DNA of 64,000 nt from an uncultured Clostridia bacterium. GTDB lineage: Bacteria; Bacillota; Clostridia; Christensenellales; Aristaeellaceae. The notes beneath the pieces were generated by a model. That model was not told the origin of the DNA, searched no databases, and saw nothing but the letters and a program-made list of their open reading frames with translations. This document shows positions 42,639 to 52,120 of the stretch, piece after piece. The stretch's first letter is position 1. The number at the start of each line of letters is the position of its first letter. The position numbers and the translations under genes are program-made. The stretch covers positions 14,279-78,278 of the forward strand of contig CALGBY010000111.1 in the NCBI GenBank assembly GCA_937886445.1. The letters run 5' to 3'.

Positions 42639-43052
42639 TTACAGGATGATCTTAACGGTAAAATGCTCTTTGCAGCGGGGGCAGTTCACACCCATTTCGC
42701 CTTTTTTGAGCGGCAGACGCAGTATCGCTTTGCAGTGAGGGCATTTGCGGTAGCGGTGCGTTTTGATATCGCGCAGACGGTTTTTCTGCCTTTTGAAAAA
42801 GGCGGACGCCTCTTTTTTGAACTCCAGATACTTTTCATTTTCCACGCGGCGCTTCTCCGTGTTTTTTGAAAACATACGGAACACCGTAAGCACCACCAGG
42901 ATCAGCCCCAGAAAATTCAGAAAAGGCATTCCGATAAACAGATTGAGCACAAACAGTACGATGTACAGGGTGAGCATTCCCTTGGTAAGGTCATCCGGGC
43001 CATAGCGCCCGTCCATCATATTGATCAGCCACATTTTGAATCTTTGCCACAT
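42639..43052 (-). CDS. Small membrane protein with C-terminal zinc ribbon
   Basis: A 137-residue protein with two hydrophobic helices (about 28-44 and 46-60), a basic stretch (65-100) and a C-terminal zinc ribbon made of CPHC (residues 104-107) and CPRC (124-127). It ends the Hsp70/J-protein gene cluster, 23 nt after the J-protein gene, so a role in handling membrane or misfolded proteins is conceivable. I do not recognise a characterised family. Confidence 0.7.
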   Translation of the reverse strand: MWQRFKMWLINMMDGRYGPDDLTKGMLTLYIVLFVLNLFIGMPFLNFLGLILVVLTVFRMFSKNTEKRRVENEKYLEFKKEASAFFKRQKNRLRDIKTHRYRKCPHCKAILRLPLKKGEMGVNCPRCKEHFTVKIIL

Positions 43053-43075
43053 TTTTCACATTTCTCCTTTCACGG

Positions 43076-43861
43076 TCAACAGGGGAAGCAGAAGAACCCG
43101 CCCCTTGTGCAGCAGTTCATTGCCATGCAGAAAAGAAGCGGCGGCAGACAGGCGGTGATGCTTCCCCGGCTCATATCAAAGCCCATGCTCTGCCCTTTGG
43201 AACGGTATACCGTGCTGCCTTGCTCCAGCCCCTCCAGCACCCTGCGGTACTCCGCGTTGTCGGGCTCCATCGTGCAGGCGATACGCGCGTGATCCAGAGC
43301 GGTCACCCGGTTGCCCGCGCCGCTGTTCGCCAGAGCGGAAAGGTAATACCATTCCGCGTCCCGCTCGCTGTATTCCGACAGCACATGGAGCGCCTCCGGA
43401 AAGGAACGCGCGTCCAGATAATGCTCGACCGTCGCGTACGGCCCCTGTTCTCTCCGCGTCGCCCCGCCGAAGCCGAACGGCCCGAAGGGATTGAAGCCGA
43501 AGGGATCTCCCCTTTGCTCATCCTGATACCCGTTGCGCCGCTGCCCGGAATAGGGGCCGCCGCCGTACTGATTGCCGCCGTACGAGCCGTTTCCGTAGGA
43601 ATTGCCGCCGTAAGGGTTGCTCCCATAGGGATTTCCCCCGTACGGATTGCTGCCGTAGGGGTTTGAATACTGCTGTTCATCCGCCTTGCCGCTGCGTATG
43701 GCATCGTAGGCGGCGTTGATCTCTTCCATCTTTTTGGCGCAGGTCTCATCGCCGGGATGCAGATCGGGATGATATTTTTTCGCAAGGCTGCGGTAAGCCT
43801 GCTTTACTTCATCCTCCGAGGCGCCCCGTTTGATGCCCAGCACCTGATACGGATCTGTCAA
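43076..43861 (-). CDS. J-domain protein with NPYGG repeats and Cys-rich tail (TTG start)
   Basis: A 261-residue Hsp70 co-chaperone. The J-domain (1-66) has PYQVLGIKRGASEDEVKQAYR and the HPD motif (31-33). Residues 66-106 are tandem NPYG-x/NPYGG-like repeats, a low-complexity linker comparable to the G/F region; GFNPFGPFGFGG follows. A TPR-like helical part (about 140-215) includes AEWYYLSALANSGAG and ALDHARIACTMEPDNAEY. The hydrophobic, cysteine-rich C-terminus (LPPLLFCMAMNCC...FCFPC) could bind metal or membranes. The zinc-finger of classical DnaJ is absent. Translation starts at TTG, overlapping the DUF5685 stop (TTGA), with GGAGG 10 nt upstream. Confidence 0.85.
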   Translation of the reverse strand: MTDPYQVLGIKRGASEDEVKQAYRSLAKKYHPDLHPGDETCAKKMEEINAAYDAIRSGKADEQQYSNPYGSNPYGGNPYGSNPYGGNSYGNGSYGGNQYGGGPYSGQRRNGYQDEQRGDPFGFNPFGPFGFGGATRREQGPYATVEHYLDARSFPEALHVLSEYSERDAEWYYLSALANSGAGNRVTALDHARIACTMEPDNAEYRRVLEGLEQGSTVYRSKGQSMGFDMSRGSITACLPPLLFCMAMNCCTRGGFFCFPC

Positions 43862-44727
43862 GGCTGCTGATCCTCCGTTTTCGTTCGTTCCGTCTGTTTT
43901 CCGTGTTTTCTGTTCCGTTTCTTTTCATTCTGTTTTTCACGGGCCGCCCATTTGCTCCACAGCCCGCTGTAAAGGATATTGCTGACGATGCCGCCATAGG
44001 GCCCCGCGTCCAGCGCTTCCGCCGCCGCGGCGCACCGCGCCGCCAGCATCTCCAGCGTACCGGACCAGTCTCTGCCGGGGCTTGAGATCAGCGGATTGTA
44101 ACGCTTTTTTCGGATATCGCTTTTCAAATCCATCACGGCATCCGCGATGTAGATGAAGCGGCCCAGCTCCATGCCCAGCTGCCACAGGGCGGCGGCATGC
44201 TCATCCTGCCTGTATACGAACACTTCGCCCATCAGCGCGCCGAAGCAGGAAGCCGGCAGGTCTGGGTTCTGCTCGTCCCGTTTTTCCATCGCGGCAAGCT
44301 CCTCAAGGCATTCTCTGATCTTCCCGCACACGCGGGGATACCGTTTTTCGATCTGCTCCGCCTTTTTCTTCATCAGCCGCGCTTCCGCCGCGCCGGTCAG
44401 GCTGCGGTCATCGTTCCGGTCATCCAGACACTTATAGTACACGAGGATGAAGTTCATCTCCGCGGCATAATCGATCAGCGGCCCCGCATAATACACATGC
44501 TTTTTTACGGGATGCGGCACACACCGGCATTCTCTTTCCACGGGCTTTTCCCCGTACACCCCGCTGAGCAGCAGCGCCGGGAACACCAGATCAAAATTCA
44601 GCACCGCCTCCGCTGCCGTGCCCAGCCTGGCCTTCAGGGAACGGCACACGCCGCAGTAAAAGCGCCGGTATACCTCCCTGTCCTCAGCCGAAAGCTTTTC
44701 GGTATTCGCCGTCACATATCCGAACAC
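43858..44727 (-). CDS. DUF5685 family protein
   Basis: A 289-residue cytoplasmic protein of the DUF5685 family. The N-terminus MFGYVTANTEKLSAEDREVYRRFYCGVCRSL shows the family pattern with YCGVC; other cysteines lie in ECRCVPHP. The rest is helical, ending in a strongly basic tail (KKRNRKHGKQTERTK). DUF5685 genes are often next to J-domain genes; here it sits between the Hsp70 gene and the J-protein gene (4-nt overlap with the latter). Biochemical function unknown. Confidence 0.78.
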   Translation of the reverse strand: MFGYVTANTEKLSAEDREVYRRFYCGVCRSLKARLGTAAEAVLNFDLVFPALLLSGVYGEKPVERECRCVPHPVKKHVYYAGPLIDYAAEMNFILVYYKCLDDRNDDRSLTGAAEARLMKKKAEQIEKRYPRVCGKIRECLEELAAMEKRDEQNPDLPASCFGALMGEVFVYRQDEHAAALWQLGMELGRFIYIADAVMDLKSDIRKKRYNPLISSPGRDWSGTLEMLAARCAAAAEALDAGPYGGIVSNILYSGLWSKWAAREKQNEKKRNRKHGKQTERTKTEDQQP

Positions 44728-44805
44728 AGCGCGTTCTCTCCGTTTCCGAAAAATCTGTTATAAACACAACCCGTCGGTGCATCATCCGGAGGGCAGAATA
44801 AAGGG

Positions 44806-46617
44806 TCAGTTTTCGTCAAAGGACGCGTCATAGGTACCGTCCGCGTTTTCTCCGCCCGCGGAGGAAGAGGAGCCGGTATCGCCGGGCTTGCCGTCATCGC
44901 CTGTATCCCCGGGATATTTGCTCTCGATCCTTTCAAGCAGGCGTTCAAGCTCCGCGCAGGCGTCCGCCAGCCCGGCGGGATCCTTTTTCTTCATGTGCTT
45001 CATGCGGGAGACCGCCTCGGCGATCTCCTGCTTTTCCTGCCGGTCCGCCTTTTTCATCGCCCGCGTGGCACGGTAGTTCAGCGCTTCCATGTCATTCTGC
45101 GCGGTCGCCTCGGCCTTCTTGCGCGCGTCCTCCGCGGCATACTGCTGCGCCTCGCGCACCGCGCGGTCGATCTCGTCATGGCTCAGGTTGGAGGAGGCGG
45201 TGATCGTGATCTCCTGCGCCCTGCCGGTGCCCAGATCCTTCGCGCTCACATTCACGATGCCGTTCGCGTCGATCGAGAAGGTGACCTCGATCTGCGGCAC
45301 CCCGCGCATCGCGCGGCGGATGCCGGTTAGCCGGAAGCGGCCCAGCGTTTTGTTCATATCGGCCATCTGGCGCTCGCCCTGCAGCACATGGATCTCCACA
45401 CTGGTCTGGAAATTGGCCGCGGTGGTAAACACCTGGCTCTTCTTGACCGGGATGGGGGTGTTGCGGTCGATCAGGCGGGTGCACACGCCACCCAGTGTTT
45501 CAATGCCGAGAGAAAGCGGGGTGACATCCACCAGCAGCAGCCCGCCCACCTTTCCGGAAAGCACGCCGCCCTGCAGACAGGCGCCCATCGCCACGCATTC
45601 ATCGGGATTGATCCCGCGGAAGGGCTCCTTGCCGGTAAGCCGCTTTACAGTCTCCTGTACGGCGGGGATGCGGGTGGAACCGCCCACCAGCAGCACCTTG
45701 GACAGCTCTGACGCCGAAAGACCGGCGTCCCTGAGCGCCTGCTGCACAGGGCCCGAGGTGGCCTCCACCAGATGACGCGTAAGCTCGTTGAACTTCGCGC
45801 GCGTAAGTGTTTCCTGCATATGCAGCGGCGTGTTTCCCTGCATCGCGATAAAGGGAAGGTTGATCTCGGCCGTGGGCACGGCGGAAAGTTCTATCTTTGC
45901 CTTTTCCGCCGCCTCGTTCACGCGCTGCATCGCGGCCGGATCACGCGTCAGGTCCACCCTGTTTTCCTTTTTGGATCTGTCGATCAGATAATCGGCGACG
46001 CACTTATCAAAGTCATCGCCGCCCAGGCGGTTGTTGCCCGCCGTGGCCAGCACCTCGATCACGCCGCCGTTGATATCCAGCACGCTCACATCAAAGGTGC
46101 CGCCGCCCAGGTCATACACCATCACCTTTCCGGGGCCTTCCTTATCCACGCCGTAGGCCAGCGCGGCGCTGGTGGGCTCGTTGATGATGCGCTGCACGTT
46201 CAGCCCGGCAATGCGTCCGGCATCCTTGGTGGCCTGGCGCTGGGAATCGGTAAAGTAGGCCGGCACGGTGATCACTGCGTCCGTCACTTCCTCGCCCAGA
46301 TAGCTTTCGGCGTCCAGCTTCATCTTCTGCAGGATCATCGCGCTGATCTCCTGCGGCGAATAGTCTCTGCCATTCAGATGCACACGGCGGTCGGTGCCCA
46401 TATCACGCTTGATGGAGGAAACGGTGCGCGACGGGTTTGCCGCCGCCTGCCTGCGGGCGATCTGCCCCACCAGGCGTTCCCCGTCCGCCGTAAAGGCCAC
46501 CACGGAGGGCGTGGTGCGCGCGCCCTCGCTGTTGGGAATGATCACTGCCTCGCTGCCTTCCATCACGCTCATGCAGCTGTTTGTAGTTCCGAGGTCGATA
46601 CCGATCAGTTTTGACAT
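44806..46617 (-). CDS. dnaK: Hsp70 chaperone (DnaK-like), probably a non-canonical paralogue
   Basis: A 603-residue ATP-dependent chaperone. The nucleotide-binding domain (1-375) has IGIDLGTTNSCMSV, VPAYFTDSQRQATKDAGRIAG, INEPTSAALAYG, YDLGGGTFDVSVL and VLLVGGSTRIPAVQ. The linker GLLLVDVTPLSLG leads to the substrate-binding domain and a helical lid. The C-terminal tail is Gly/Ser/Asp-rich and ends in SFDEN rather than EEVD. The neighbours are DUF5685, a J-protein and a zinc-ribbon membrane protein instead of hrcA-grpE-dnaJ, and no CIRCE element is visible, so it may be a second, specialised Hsp70. GGGAG lies 9 nt before the ATG. Confidence 0.93.
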   Translation of the reverse strand: MSKLIGIDLGTTNSCMSVMEGSEAVIIPNSEGARTTPSVVAFTADGERLVGQIARRQAAANPSRTVSSIKRDMGTDRRVHLNGRDYSPQEISAMILQKMKLDAESYLGEEVTDAVITVPAYFTDSQRQATKDAGRIAGLNVQRIINEPTSAALAYGVDKEGPGKVMVYDLGGGTFDVSVLDINGGVIEVLATAGNNRLGGDDFDKCVADYLIDRSKKENRVDLTRDPAAMQRVNEAAEKAKIELSAVPTAEINLPFIAMQGNTPLHMQETLTRAKFNELTRHLVEATSGPVQQALRDAGLSASELSKVLLVGGSTRIPAVQETVKRLTGKEPFRGINPDECVAMGACLQGGVLSGKVGGLLLVDVTPLSLGIETLGGVCTRLIDRNTPIPVKKSQVFTTAANFQTSVEIHVLQGERQMADMNKTLGRFRLTGIRRAMRGVPQIEVTFSIDANGIVNVSAKDLGTGRAQEITITASSNLSHDEIDRAVREAQQYAAEDARKKAEATAQNDMEALNYRATRAMKKADRQEKQEIAEAVSRMKHMKKKDPAGLADACAELERLLERIESKYPGDTGDDGKPGDTGSSSSAGGENADGTYDASFDEN

Positions 46618-46680
46618 GTTTTTTTCTCCCGGGTTGGTATTCGCGCGGCATTTACCCGCGCTGTGGTAAAAAACTTTATG

Positions 46681-49314
46681 TTATTCCGTACGCAATGCTT
46701 CCACGGGGTCCTTCTTCGCGGCGATGCGGGAAGGGATCAGGCCGGCGATGAACGTGAGCAGCATGGAAATGCAGATCAGGATGATCGCGCCGGCAGTGGG
46801 CAGCTTCGCGAGATTCGCGATATCGGTAAGGGAATAGAGGATCGCGTTGATCAGAAGCACCAGCAGAAGGGTGACCAGAATGCCCAGCACGCCCGCCGTA
46901 AAGCCCACGATGAGCGTTTCCGCGTTGAACACGCGGGACACATCGCGCTTGCTCGCGCCGATCGCGCGCAGGATGCCGATCTCCTTGGTGCGTTCCAGCA
47001 CGCTGATGTAGGTGATAATGCCGATCATGATGCTGGACACCACCAGCGAGATCGCCACAAAGGCGATCAGCACATAGGTGATGGCGTCAATGATCGTGGT
47101 CACGCTGCTCATGATCAGGCCCACATAATCCGTATACCGGATGGCGGATTCCTCACCGGCGTCGGCATTATAGCGGTCGATGATCTCGGCGATCCTGTCC
47201 TTGTTTTCAAAGCTCTTCGGGTAGATATACACACGGGTGGGAGTGGCAAGCGAGGTCACGCCCAGCCGGGTCATGTTGTCCTCATAGGTGCTTTCGCTCT
47301 TTTGAGCGGGCATCATTCCGCCTGCCATCTTCAGGATCTGCTCCTCCGGCATGTTCTGCACCATGGGCAGGTATTCCTCAGGCATCATCGCCATCACCTG
47401 TTCGATGGTAAGCGGAGCGGCAGCCTGACCGCCGTCAAAGGGCAGGCCGGTAAAGATATCGGTATCCGGATGCTCCGCCTGAGCCCTCGCGGGCGCGCTG
47501 TTTTCGGAGGCCCTCACGCTGTATTCCGTAAGGGAGGAAAGGTAGCCGATGCCGCCTCTTGAGGCGGAGGAATTGTTCATCGCGTTTTCGGAGGGGCGAA
47601 TGATGCCCACGATGCGGATCTTCACCGCCTCCGTGCCGTCCGCCGCCGCGCGGAGCACGGCCGGATCCTTCGAGCCGTCCTTCCACACGCCGTTCTGCTC
47701 AGTAAAGAGGGCATACTGCGGGATGTAGAGGAATTCCAGCCCCATGATCTCATCCATGCTGAAGGAAACATCGGTATCCGCGGTGGCTTCCCTGCCGGAA
47801 AGCAGCTCGCGCATCACCTGCGCGGGCTCCTCAGGGTCACGCAGGCCCAGCGCGTAAAGCGTGTAATCGCTGATCTCGTTATACCGGTTTACGATCACCA
47901 CCGCCTCGTCATACCTTTCGGGCATGCGTCCGCGCACCGTTTCAAACTGCAGAGAAAGAAGCTCGCTGTTGTCCATCAGCTCGGTCCACACATCCATCAT
48001 GGCAAGGGAGCTGGAGGCCATCAGGTTGCCGGTGAGGGCGGAGGAGAAGCCGTTATCCTGGCCGCCCATGCCGATCTCATTCATGATCTGGCAGGGGTTG
48101 GTCTGCACAAGGCCCCAGTTTTCGGTATCGCGGTAGATCGTGAGCGGCGTGGAATAGCCGTATTTCACATCGCTTGAAAGCTCTCTGAGCGTTTTGCCGT
48201 CCTCTGTTTCATCTATAAAGGCCTTGAACGCGCCCAGATCGTTCACGCGCACCTGCGCGGACATGCTGGAAAGCATCTCGGTCATGATGGAATTGGCGTA
48301 GATCCTGTCCTCCGAGCGGCCTTCCCGGTCCGCCTTCACCTCGCCGATGAGCGCTTCCATCGTGGCTGATACATCCAGTGTGGCGGCCTCGATCTGGATG
48401 GGATAGGAGGACAGGGTATCCTCCTGTACGCGGCTGATATAATTGCTTACGCCGCTGGATACGGAAAGGATCAGCGCGATGCCGATGATGCCGATGGAGC
48501 CGGCAAAGGCGGTAAGCAGTGTGCGTCCCTTTTTGGTAAGCAGGTTGTTGAGAGAAAGCCCCAGAGCGGTCAAAAAGCTCATGGAGGGCTTTTTTTCCTT
48601 TTCGCTTTCCTTTTCAGCTGTTTCCTCGCCCGTTCCGTCCCAGGGGTTGCTGTCATCCACGATGCAGCCGTCCAGCAGACGCACGGTGCGTGTGGCATAG
48701 GAAGCGGCCAGATCGGGATTATGCGTCACCATGATCACAAGACGGTCCTTGGCCACTTCGCGCAGGATATCCATCACCTGCACGCTGGTGGTGCTATCCA
48801 GAGCGCCGGTGGGTTCATCCGCAAGCAATATTTCGGGGTCGTTCACCAGCGCGCGGGCGATGGCCACACGCTGCATCTGGCCGCCGCTCATCTGGTTGGG
48901 CTTTTTGCGCATCTGATCCTTCAGGCCCACCTTCTCAAGCGCTTCCTCGGCGCGGCGGCGGCATTCCCGCTTGCCCACGCCCGAAAGCGTGAGCGCCAGC
49001 TCCACGTTTTTGAGCACGGTCTGGTGCGGTATCAGGTTGTAGCTCTGAAACACAAAGCCCACGGAATGGTTGCGGTAATTATCCCAGTCCCTGTCCCGGT
49101 ATGATTTTGTGGAGCGTCCCCGTATGACCAGGTCGCCCTCTGTATAGCCGTCCAGGCCGCCGATGATGTTGAGCAGCGTCGTCTTTCCGCAGCCGGAAGG
49201 GCCCAGAATGGCAACAAATTCATTCTTCCTGAAGCGGATATCGATCCCCTTCAGCGCCGTTACGGCCGCTCCGCCTTCATCATATATCTTTTTGATCCCC
49301 TTCAGTTCAAGCAT
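46681..49314 (-). CDS. MacB-like ABC transporter: ATPase fused to FtsX-type permease
   Basis: An 877-residue fusion. Residues 1-225 are a LolD/MacB-type ATPase (Walker A GPSGCGKTT, signature MSGGQMQRVAIARA, Walker B LLADEPTGALD, H-loop MVTHN). A charged linker (about 235-255, Glu/Lys-rich) leads to a first membrane helix (LLTAFAGSIGIIGIALILSV), a large extracytoplasmic domain of about 420 residues, and three C-terminal helices (from VTTIIDAITYVLIAFVAISL on) with the FtsX motif ERTKEIGILRAIGASKRDV. Such mechanotransmission transporters export peptides or toxins or sense cell-wall antibiotics. The start at 49314 uses GGAGG 10 nt upstream; the 29 upstream codons in frame are not supported. It precedes the Hsp70 gene by 63 nt. 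Confidence 0.9.
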   Translation of the reverse strand: MLELKGIKKIYDEGGAAVTALKGIDIRFRKNEFVAILGPSGCGKTTLLNIIGGLDGYTEGDLVIRGRSTKSYRDRDWDNYRNHSVGFVFQSYNLIPHQTVLKNVELALTLSGVGKRECRRRAEEALEKVGLKDQMRKKPNQMSGGQMQRVAIARALVNDPEILLADEPTGALDSTTSVQVMDILREVAKDRLVIMVTHNPDLAASYATRTVRLLDGCIVDDSNPWDGTGEETAEKESEKEKKPSMSFLTALGLSLNNLLTKKGRTLLTAFAGSIGIIGIALILSVSSGVSNYISRVQEDTLSSYPIQIEAATLDVSATMEALIGEVKADREGRSEDRIYANSIMTEMLSSMSAQVRVNDLGAFKAFIDETEDGKTLRELSSDVKYGYSTPLTIYRDTENWGLVQTNPCQIMNEIGMGGQDNGFSSALTGNLMASSSLAMMDVWTELMDNSELLSLQFETVRGRMPERYDEAVVIVNRYNEISDYTLYALGLRDPEEPAQVMRELLSGREATADTDVSFSMDEIMGLEFLYIPQYALFTEQNGVWKDGSKDPAVLRAAADGTEAVKIRIVGIIRPSENAMNNSSASRGGIGYLSSLTEYSVRASENSAPARAQAEHPDTDIFTGLPFDGGQAAAPLTIEQVMAMMPEEYLPMVQNMPEEQILKMAGGMMPAQKSESTYEDNMTRLGVTSLATPTRVYIYPKSFENKDRIAEIIDRYNADAGEESAIRYTDYVGLIMSSVTTIIDAITYVLIAFVAISLVVSSIMIGIITYISVLERTKEIGILRAIGASKRDVSRVFNAETLIVGFTAGVLGILVTLLLVLLINAILYSLTDIANLAKLPTAGAIILICISMLLTFIAGLIPSRIAAKKDPVEALRTE

Positions 49315-49500
49315 TTTCCATGTTCCTCCCACGGTATACACTATAATACGCAAATAGGGCAGAAATGTGTCCGCTGCGGCACAAAACATACTCTTTATCA
49401 TTCAGACGGACGGGCAAAAACCCCCATCCTGCAGTATTATACCTGTTTACGTGTTCTGTTGCAAGCGATGCGGAAAAACACAGCGCTGTTCCGCGTCCGG

Positions 49501-50529
49501 CTATTCCTCCGCGCCGCTCAGCCGGTCCATCTCCCGCTGCACGCAGCGGGCGTACGCCCTCTGGCCGTCCGCGTTCGGGTGCATGCTGCGGCAGCAAATG
49601 CCCGGCATGACGGTTTCCTCCCGCGTGGGAATAAGCGAGAACGAATACAGATACGGCTCCTCATCCCCCGCGCCGTGCCCGGCAAATTCCTCCTCCACCG
49701 ATACGAAGCTGATGCGTATCCCCTCCGCAGCGCACTTCTCCGCGCATTCCCTGATCAGCGCGTTCAATTGCCTTACCGCCTCATTCACCGCCTGTGCCTC
49801 GCTTTTTGAAAACAGCAGGCCGTCTCCCTTTTCGGAAAGCAGGCAGGGGTAGCCCGCCACGATGATCCGGGCGCGATTTCCCGCCCGCGCGGCAATATCC
49901 CGGTAAGCCCGCGTAAGCTCATCCCGCAGCGCTTCCTTCCGCTCAAGCCACAGCGCCTGTATTTTTGCTCCGGTATTGCCTCCGGCAAAGCCCGGATCCG
50001 TTATGCATATGGTGAGCAGATCCAGAAATCCGGCGTCATTGCCGCCCAGCGTAAGCGTCACCCAGTCCGTACCGTTTTCGGGGATCAGGTCAAATACGGA
50101 AAGCTGGCTTTCAAGCATCGCCTCATCGCCGCTTCTTGTTACCGTTCCCCGCTTTACCGGGCGGTACTGGGGTATGTACAGGTGATCGATCAGCGCGCCG
50201 GAGGCCGCGCGGAAATACCACACCGCCTCCCCCGCTCCGTTCCCGTCCGGCCCGTCCTTGTAAAAGGCGGCGGGATGCCCGGTGCCCGGTATCATCAGCA
50301 TGGCCGCCCAGCCGGTCTCGGAGCGGTGCGCCCGCCAGTCCGCAAGGTCCGCCTTTTCAGCAAGCGGCAGTTCCTGCCCGTAGAAAGGCTCATTGCCCTC
50401 TCCGGAGGAATAGGAATCCCCCAGCGAGACCAGCACAGCCGGCCTGCCCGTCTCCCCTTCCGCGCCCGGCAGAAAAAACACGCATACCGACGCGCAGATC
50501 ACAGCCGCGAGCTTTATCAAAACACGCAT
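49501..50529 (-). CDS. Secreted SGNH-type esterase/lipase
   Basis: A 342-residue exported hydrolase. The signal peptide is MRVLIKLAAVICASVCVFFLPGAEG. Block I is LVSLGDSYSSGEGNEP with the nucleophile Ser, block III is LTLGGNDAGF, and the last block reads CRSMHPNADG, holding the catalytic His (the usual Asp of DxxH is replaced by Ser or lies elsewhere, as in two-residue dyads). The GDSYSSGEG signature resembles the Streptomyces lipase/esterase group. AAAGGAGG lies 8 nt before the ATG. It is separated from the ABC gene by about 190 bp. Confidence 0.87.
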   Translation of the reverse strand: MRVLIKLAAVICASVCVFFLPGAEGETGRPAVLVSLGDSYSSGEGNEPFYGQELPLAEKADLADWRAHRSETGWAAMLMIPGTGHPAAFYKDGPDGNGAGEAVWYFRAASGALIDHLYIPQYRPVKRGTVTRSGDEAMLESQLSVFDLIPENGTDWVTLTLGGNDAGFLDLLTICITDPGFAGGNTGAKIQALWLERKEALRDELTRAYRDIAARAGNRARIIVAGYPCLLSEKGDGLLFSKSEAQAVNEAVRQLNALIRECAEKCAAEGIRISFVSVEEEFAGHGAGDEEPYLYSFSLIPTREETVMPGICCRSMHPNADGQRAYARCVQREMDRLSGAEE

Positions 50530-50754
50530 ACCATTTACCTCCTTTTTCGGGAAATGCTGATTGATCCGGCAGTCTCCGTACGCAGTGTAGCACATTTCTC
50601 ATCCGCTTCTCCCATGAACTTCGCCCGGCGACCTGATATAATTGTTTTTTTTCTGTATTCGCGTGTTCCGCCTGTTCCTCCGCCTGTTTCGGTGCTATGA
50701 TGGTTGAACGCGGCCGCAGGGCCGCCGTTTTCCGGACGCATGGAGGCAAAGCAT

Positions 50755-51627
50755 ATGAAACGCATTTCTCCCGAAAACAAAGGGCGGCTCCTTATGGCCG
50801 CGAGCGCGCTGCTCTGGGGCATGGCCGGCATCTGCGTACGCAGCATCACCTGGAGCCCGCTTTCCCAGATCGCGGTACGCAGCATCCTCTCCTTTGCCGT
50901 GCTGGCCGTAATGGACGGCGTAAGCATGAAACTTACAAAAAAGAATATTCTGGGCGCGCTGTGCATGACGGCCACGGGCGCCCTTTATGTGACCGCCATC
51001 ACGATGACCGGCGCAGGCACCGCCATCGTGCTGCAGTACATCGCGCCCATACTGGTGTTTCTCTACAGCGTCTTTTTCCGCCACAGAAAGCCGTCCCTTC
51101 CCGAGATCGCGATCACCGCTCTTGTGTTTGCCGGCGTTGTGCTCTCCTTTGCGGACAGCCTGGATATGACGCATCTCCTCGGCAGCGTGCTGGGGCTGCT
51201 GAGCGGCTTCACCTTCGCGGGGCAGATCATCATCATGAACGGCGAGGGCAGCGATAACGGGGATGTGCTGCGCATTGCCTGCGTGATATCCGCCGTGATC
51301 TTTTTCCCCTTCCTGTTTTTTGACAGCGGGCTCACCTTCACCGCGAAAAACATCGTATGGATGCTGGTGCTGGGTCTTTTTCAATACGGCCTTGCAAATG
51401 TGCTTTTCGGCCGCGGGATCAAGCATGTGGACAGTGTGGAGGGCTCGCTCATCCTCACGCTGGAGCCCGTTTTCAACCCCATCCCGGTATGGATCTTTCT
51501 GGGCGAACGGATGGGCACAAAGGCGATCATCGGCGCCGCCGCCGTCATTCTGGGCGTGGCCGCCTACGCGGTCTATGAAGGAAGAATGAAGCACCGCGCC
51601 GGGCGTGCGGAAAGCCCCCGCGCCTGA
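50755..51627 (+). CDS. EamA/DMT-family transporter
   Basis: A 290-residue membrane protein with ten predicted helices formed by two EamA repeats (about 12-140 and 150-280). Landmarks are LLWGMAGICVRSI in helix 1, TGAGTAIVLQYIAPILVFL in the first repeat and VEGSLILTLEPVFNPIPVWIFLGERMG in the second, the classic EamA signature. It probably exports a small metabolite or amino acid. GGAGG lies 8 nt before the ATG at 50755. Confidence 0.93.
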   Translation: MKRISPENKGRLLMAASALLWGMAGICVRSITWSPLSQIAVRSILSFAVLAVMDGVSMKLTKKNILGALCMTATGALYVTAITMTGAGTAIVLQYIAPILVFLYSVFFRHRKPSLPEIAITALVFAGVVLSFADSLDMTHLLGSVLGLLSGFTFAGQIIIMNGEGSDNGDVLRIACVISAVIFFPFLFFDSGLTFTAKNIVWMLVLGLFQYGLANVLFGRGIKHVDSVEGSLILTLEPVFNPIPVWIFLGERMGTKAIIGAAAVILGVAAYAVYEGRMKHRAGRAESPRA

Positions 51628-51706
51628 CATAGCGCGTTCCACGCAGCATAAACAAAAGGCGGCTCAGGCCGCCCGTCAATGCCTCATACGAAGGAGGATA
51701 TAAAGC

Positions 51707-52120
51707 ATGAAAACCGTACATGTCGCCGCCGCCATCCTGTGTGACCGGCTGCCTTCGCCCTCCCGGGTATTTGCCACTGCGCGCGGCTACGGCGAGCAGA
51801 AGGGCGGATGGGAGTTTCCGGGCGGCAAGGTAGAGCCCGGCGAAACAGAGGAGCAGGCACTGGAGCGCGAGATCTGCGAGGAGCTTGCCATCCGCGTCAG
51901 CGCGGAGCGGCTGCTGTGCCGTGTGGAATATGATTATCCCGCTTTTCACCTCTCCATGGCCTGTTTTCTGTGCCTGATCCGGGAAGACACGCCGGTTCTC
52001 AGGGAGGCCGCCGACGCGAAGTGGCTGTCAAAGGCGCAACTTTACAGCGTGGCCTGGCTGCCTGCCGATGAAAGCATGCTGGGAAAGCTTGAAAGCGTCA
52101 TGGAAAACCTGCCCGATTGA
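51707..52120 (+). CDS. Nudix hydrolase (MutT / CTP-pyrophosphohydrolase-like)
   Basis: A 137-residue nucleotide-sanitising pyrophosphatase. The Nudix box GGKVEPGETEEQALEREICEEL is complete with all metal-binding glutamates, preceded by GGWEFPG typical of MutT and YeaB/NudG-like (deoxy)nucleotide hydrolases. VAAAILCD starts the protein and ADAKWLSKAQLYSVAWLPAD follows at the end, a MutT-group feature. AAGGAGG is correctly placed. Likely substrates are oxidised or methylated nucleoside triphosphates. Confidence 0.93.
   Translation: MKTVHVAAAILCDRLPSPSRVFATARGYGEQKGGWEFPGGKVEPGETEEQALEREICEELAIRVSAERLLCRVEYDYPAFHLSMACFLCLIREDTPVLREAADAKWLSKAQLYSVAWLPADESMLGKLESVMENLPD

Noticed and set aside
43561..43680. 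Short-period repeats that might look like a CRISPR or satellite
   Set aside because: They are in-frame codons of the NPYGG repeats in the J-protein; there are no spacers.
46618..46680. CIRCE/HrcA operator before dnaK
   Set aside because: The TTAGCACTC-N9-GAGTGCTAA motif is absent; only a short GC hairpin is present.
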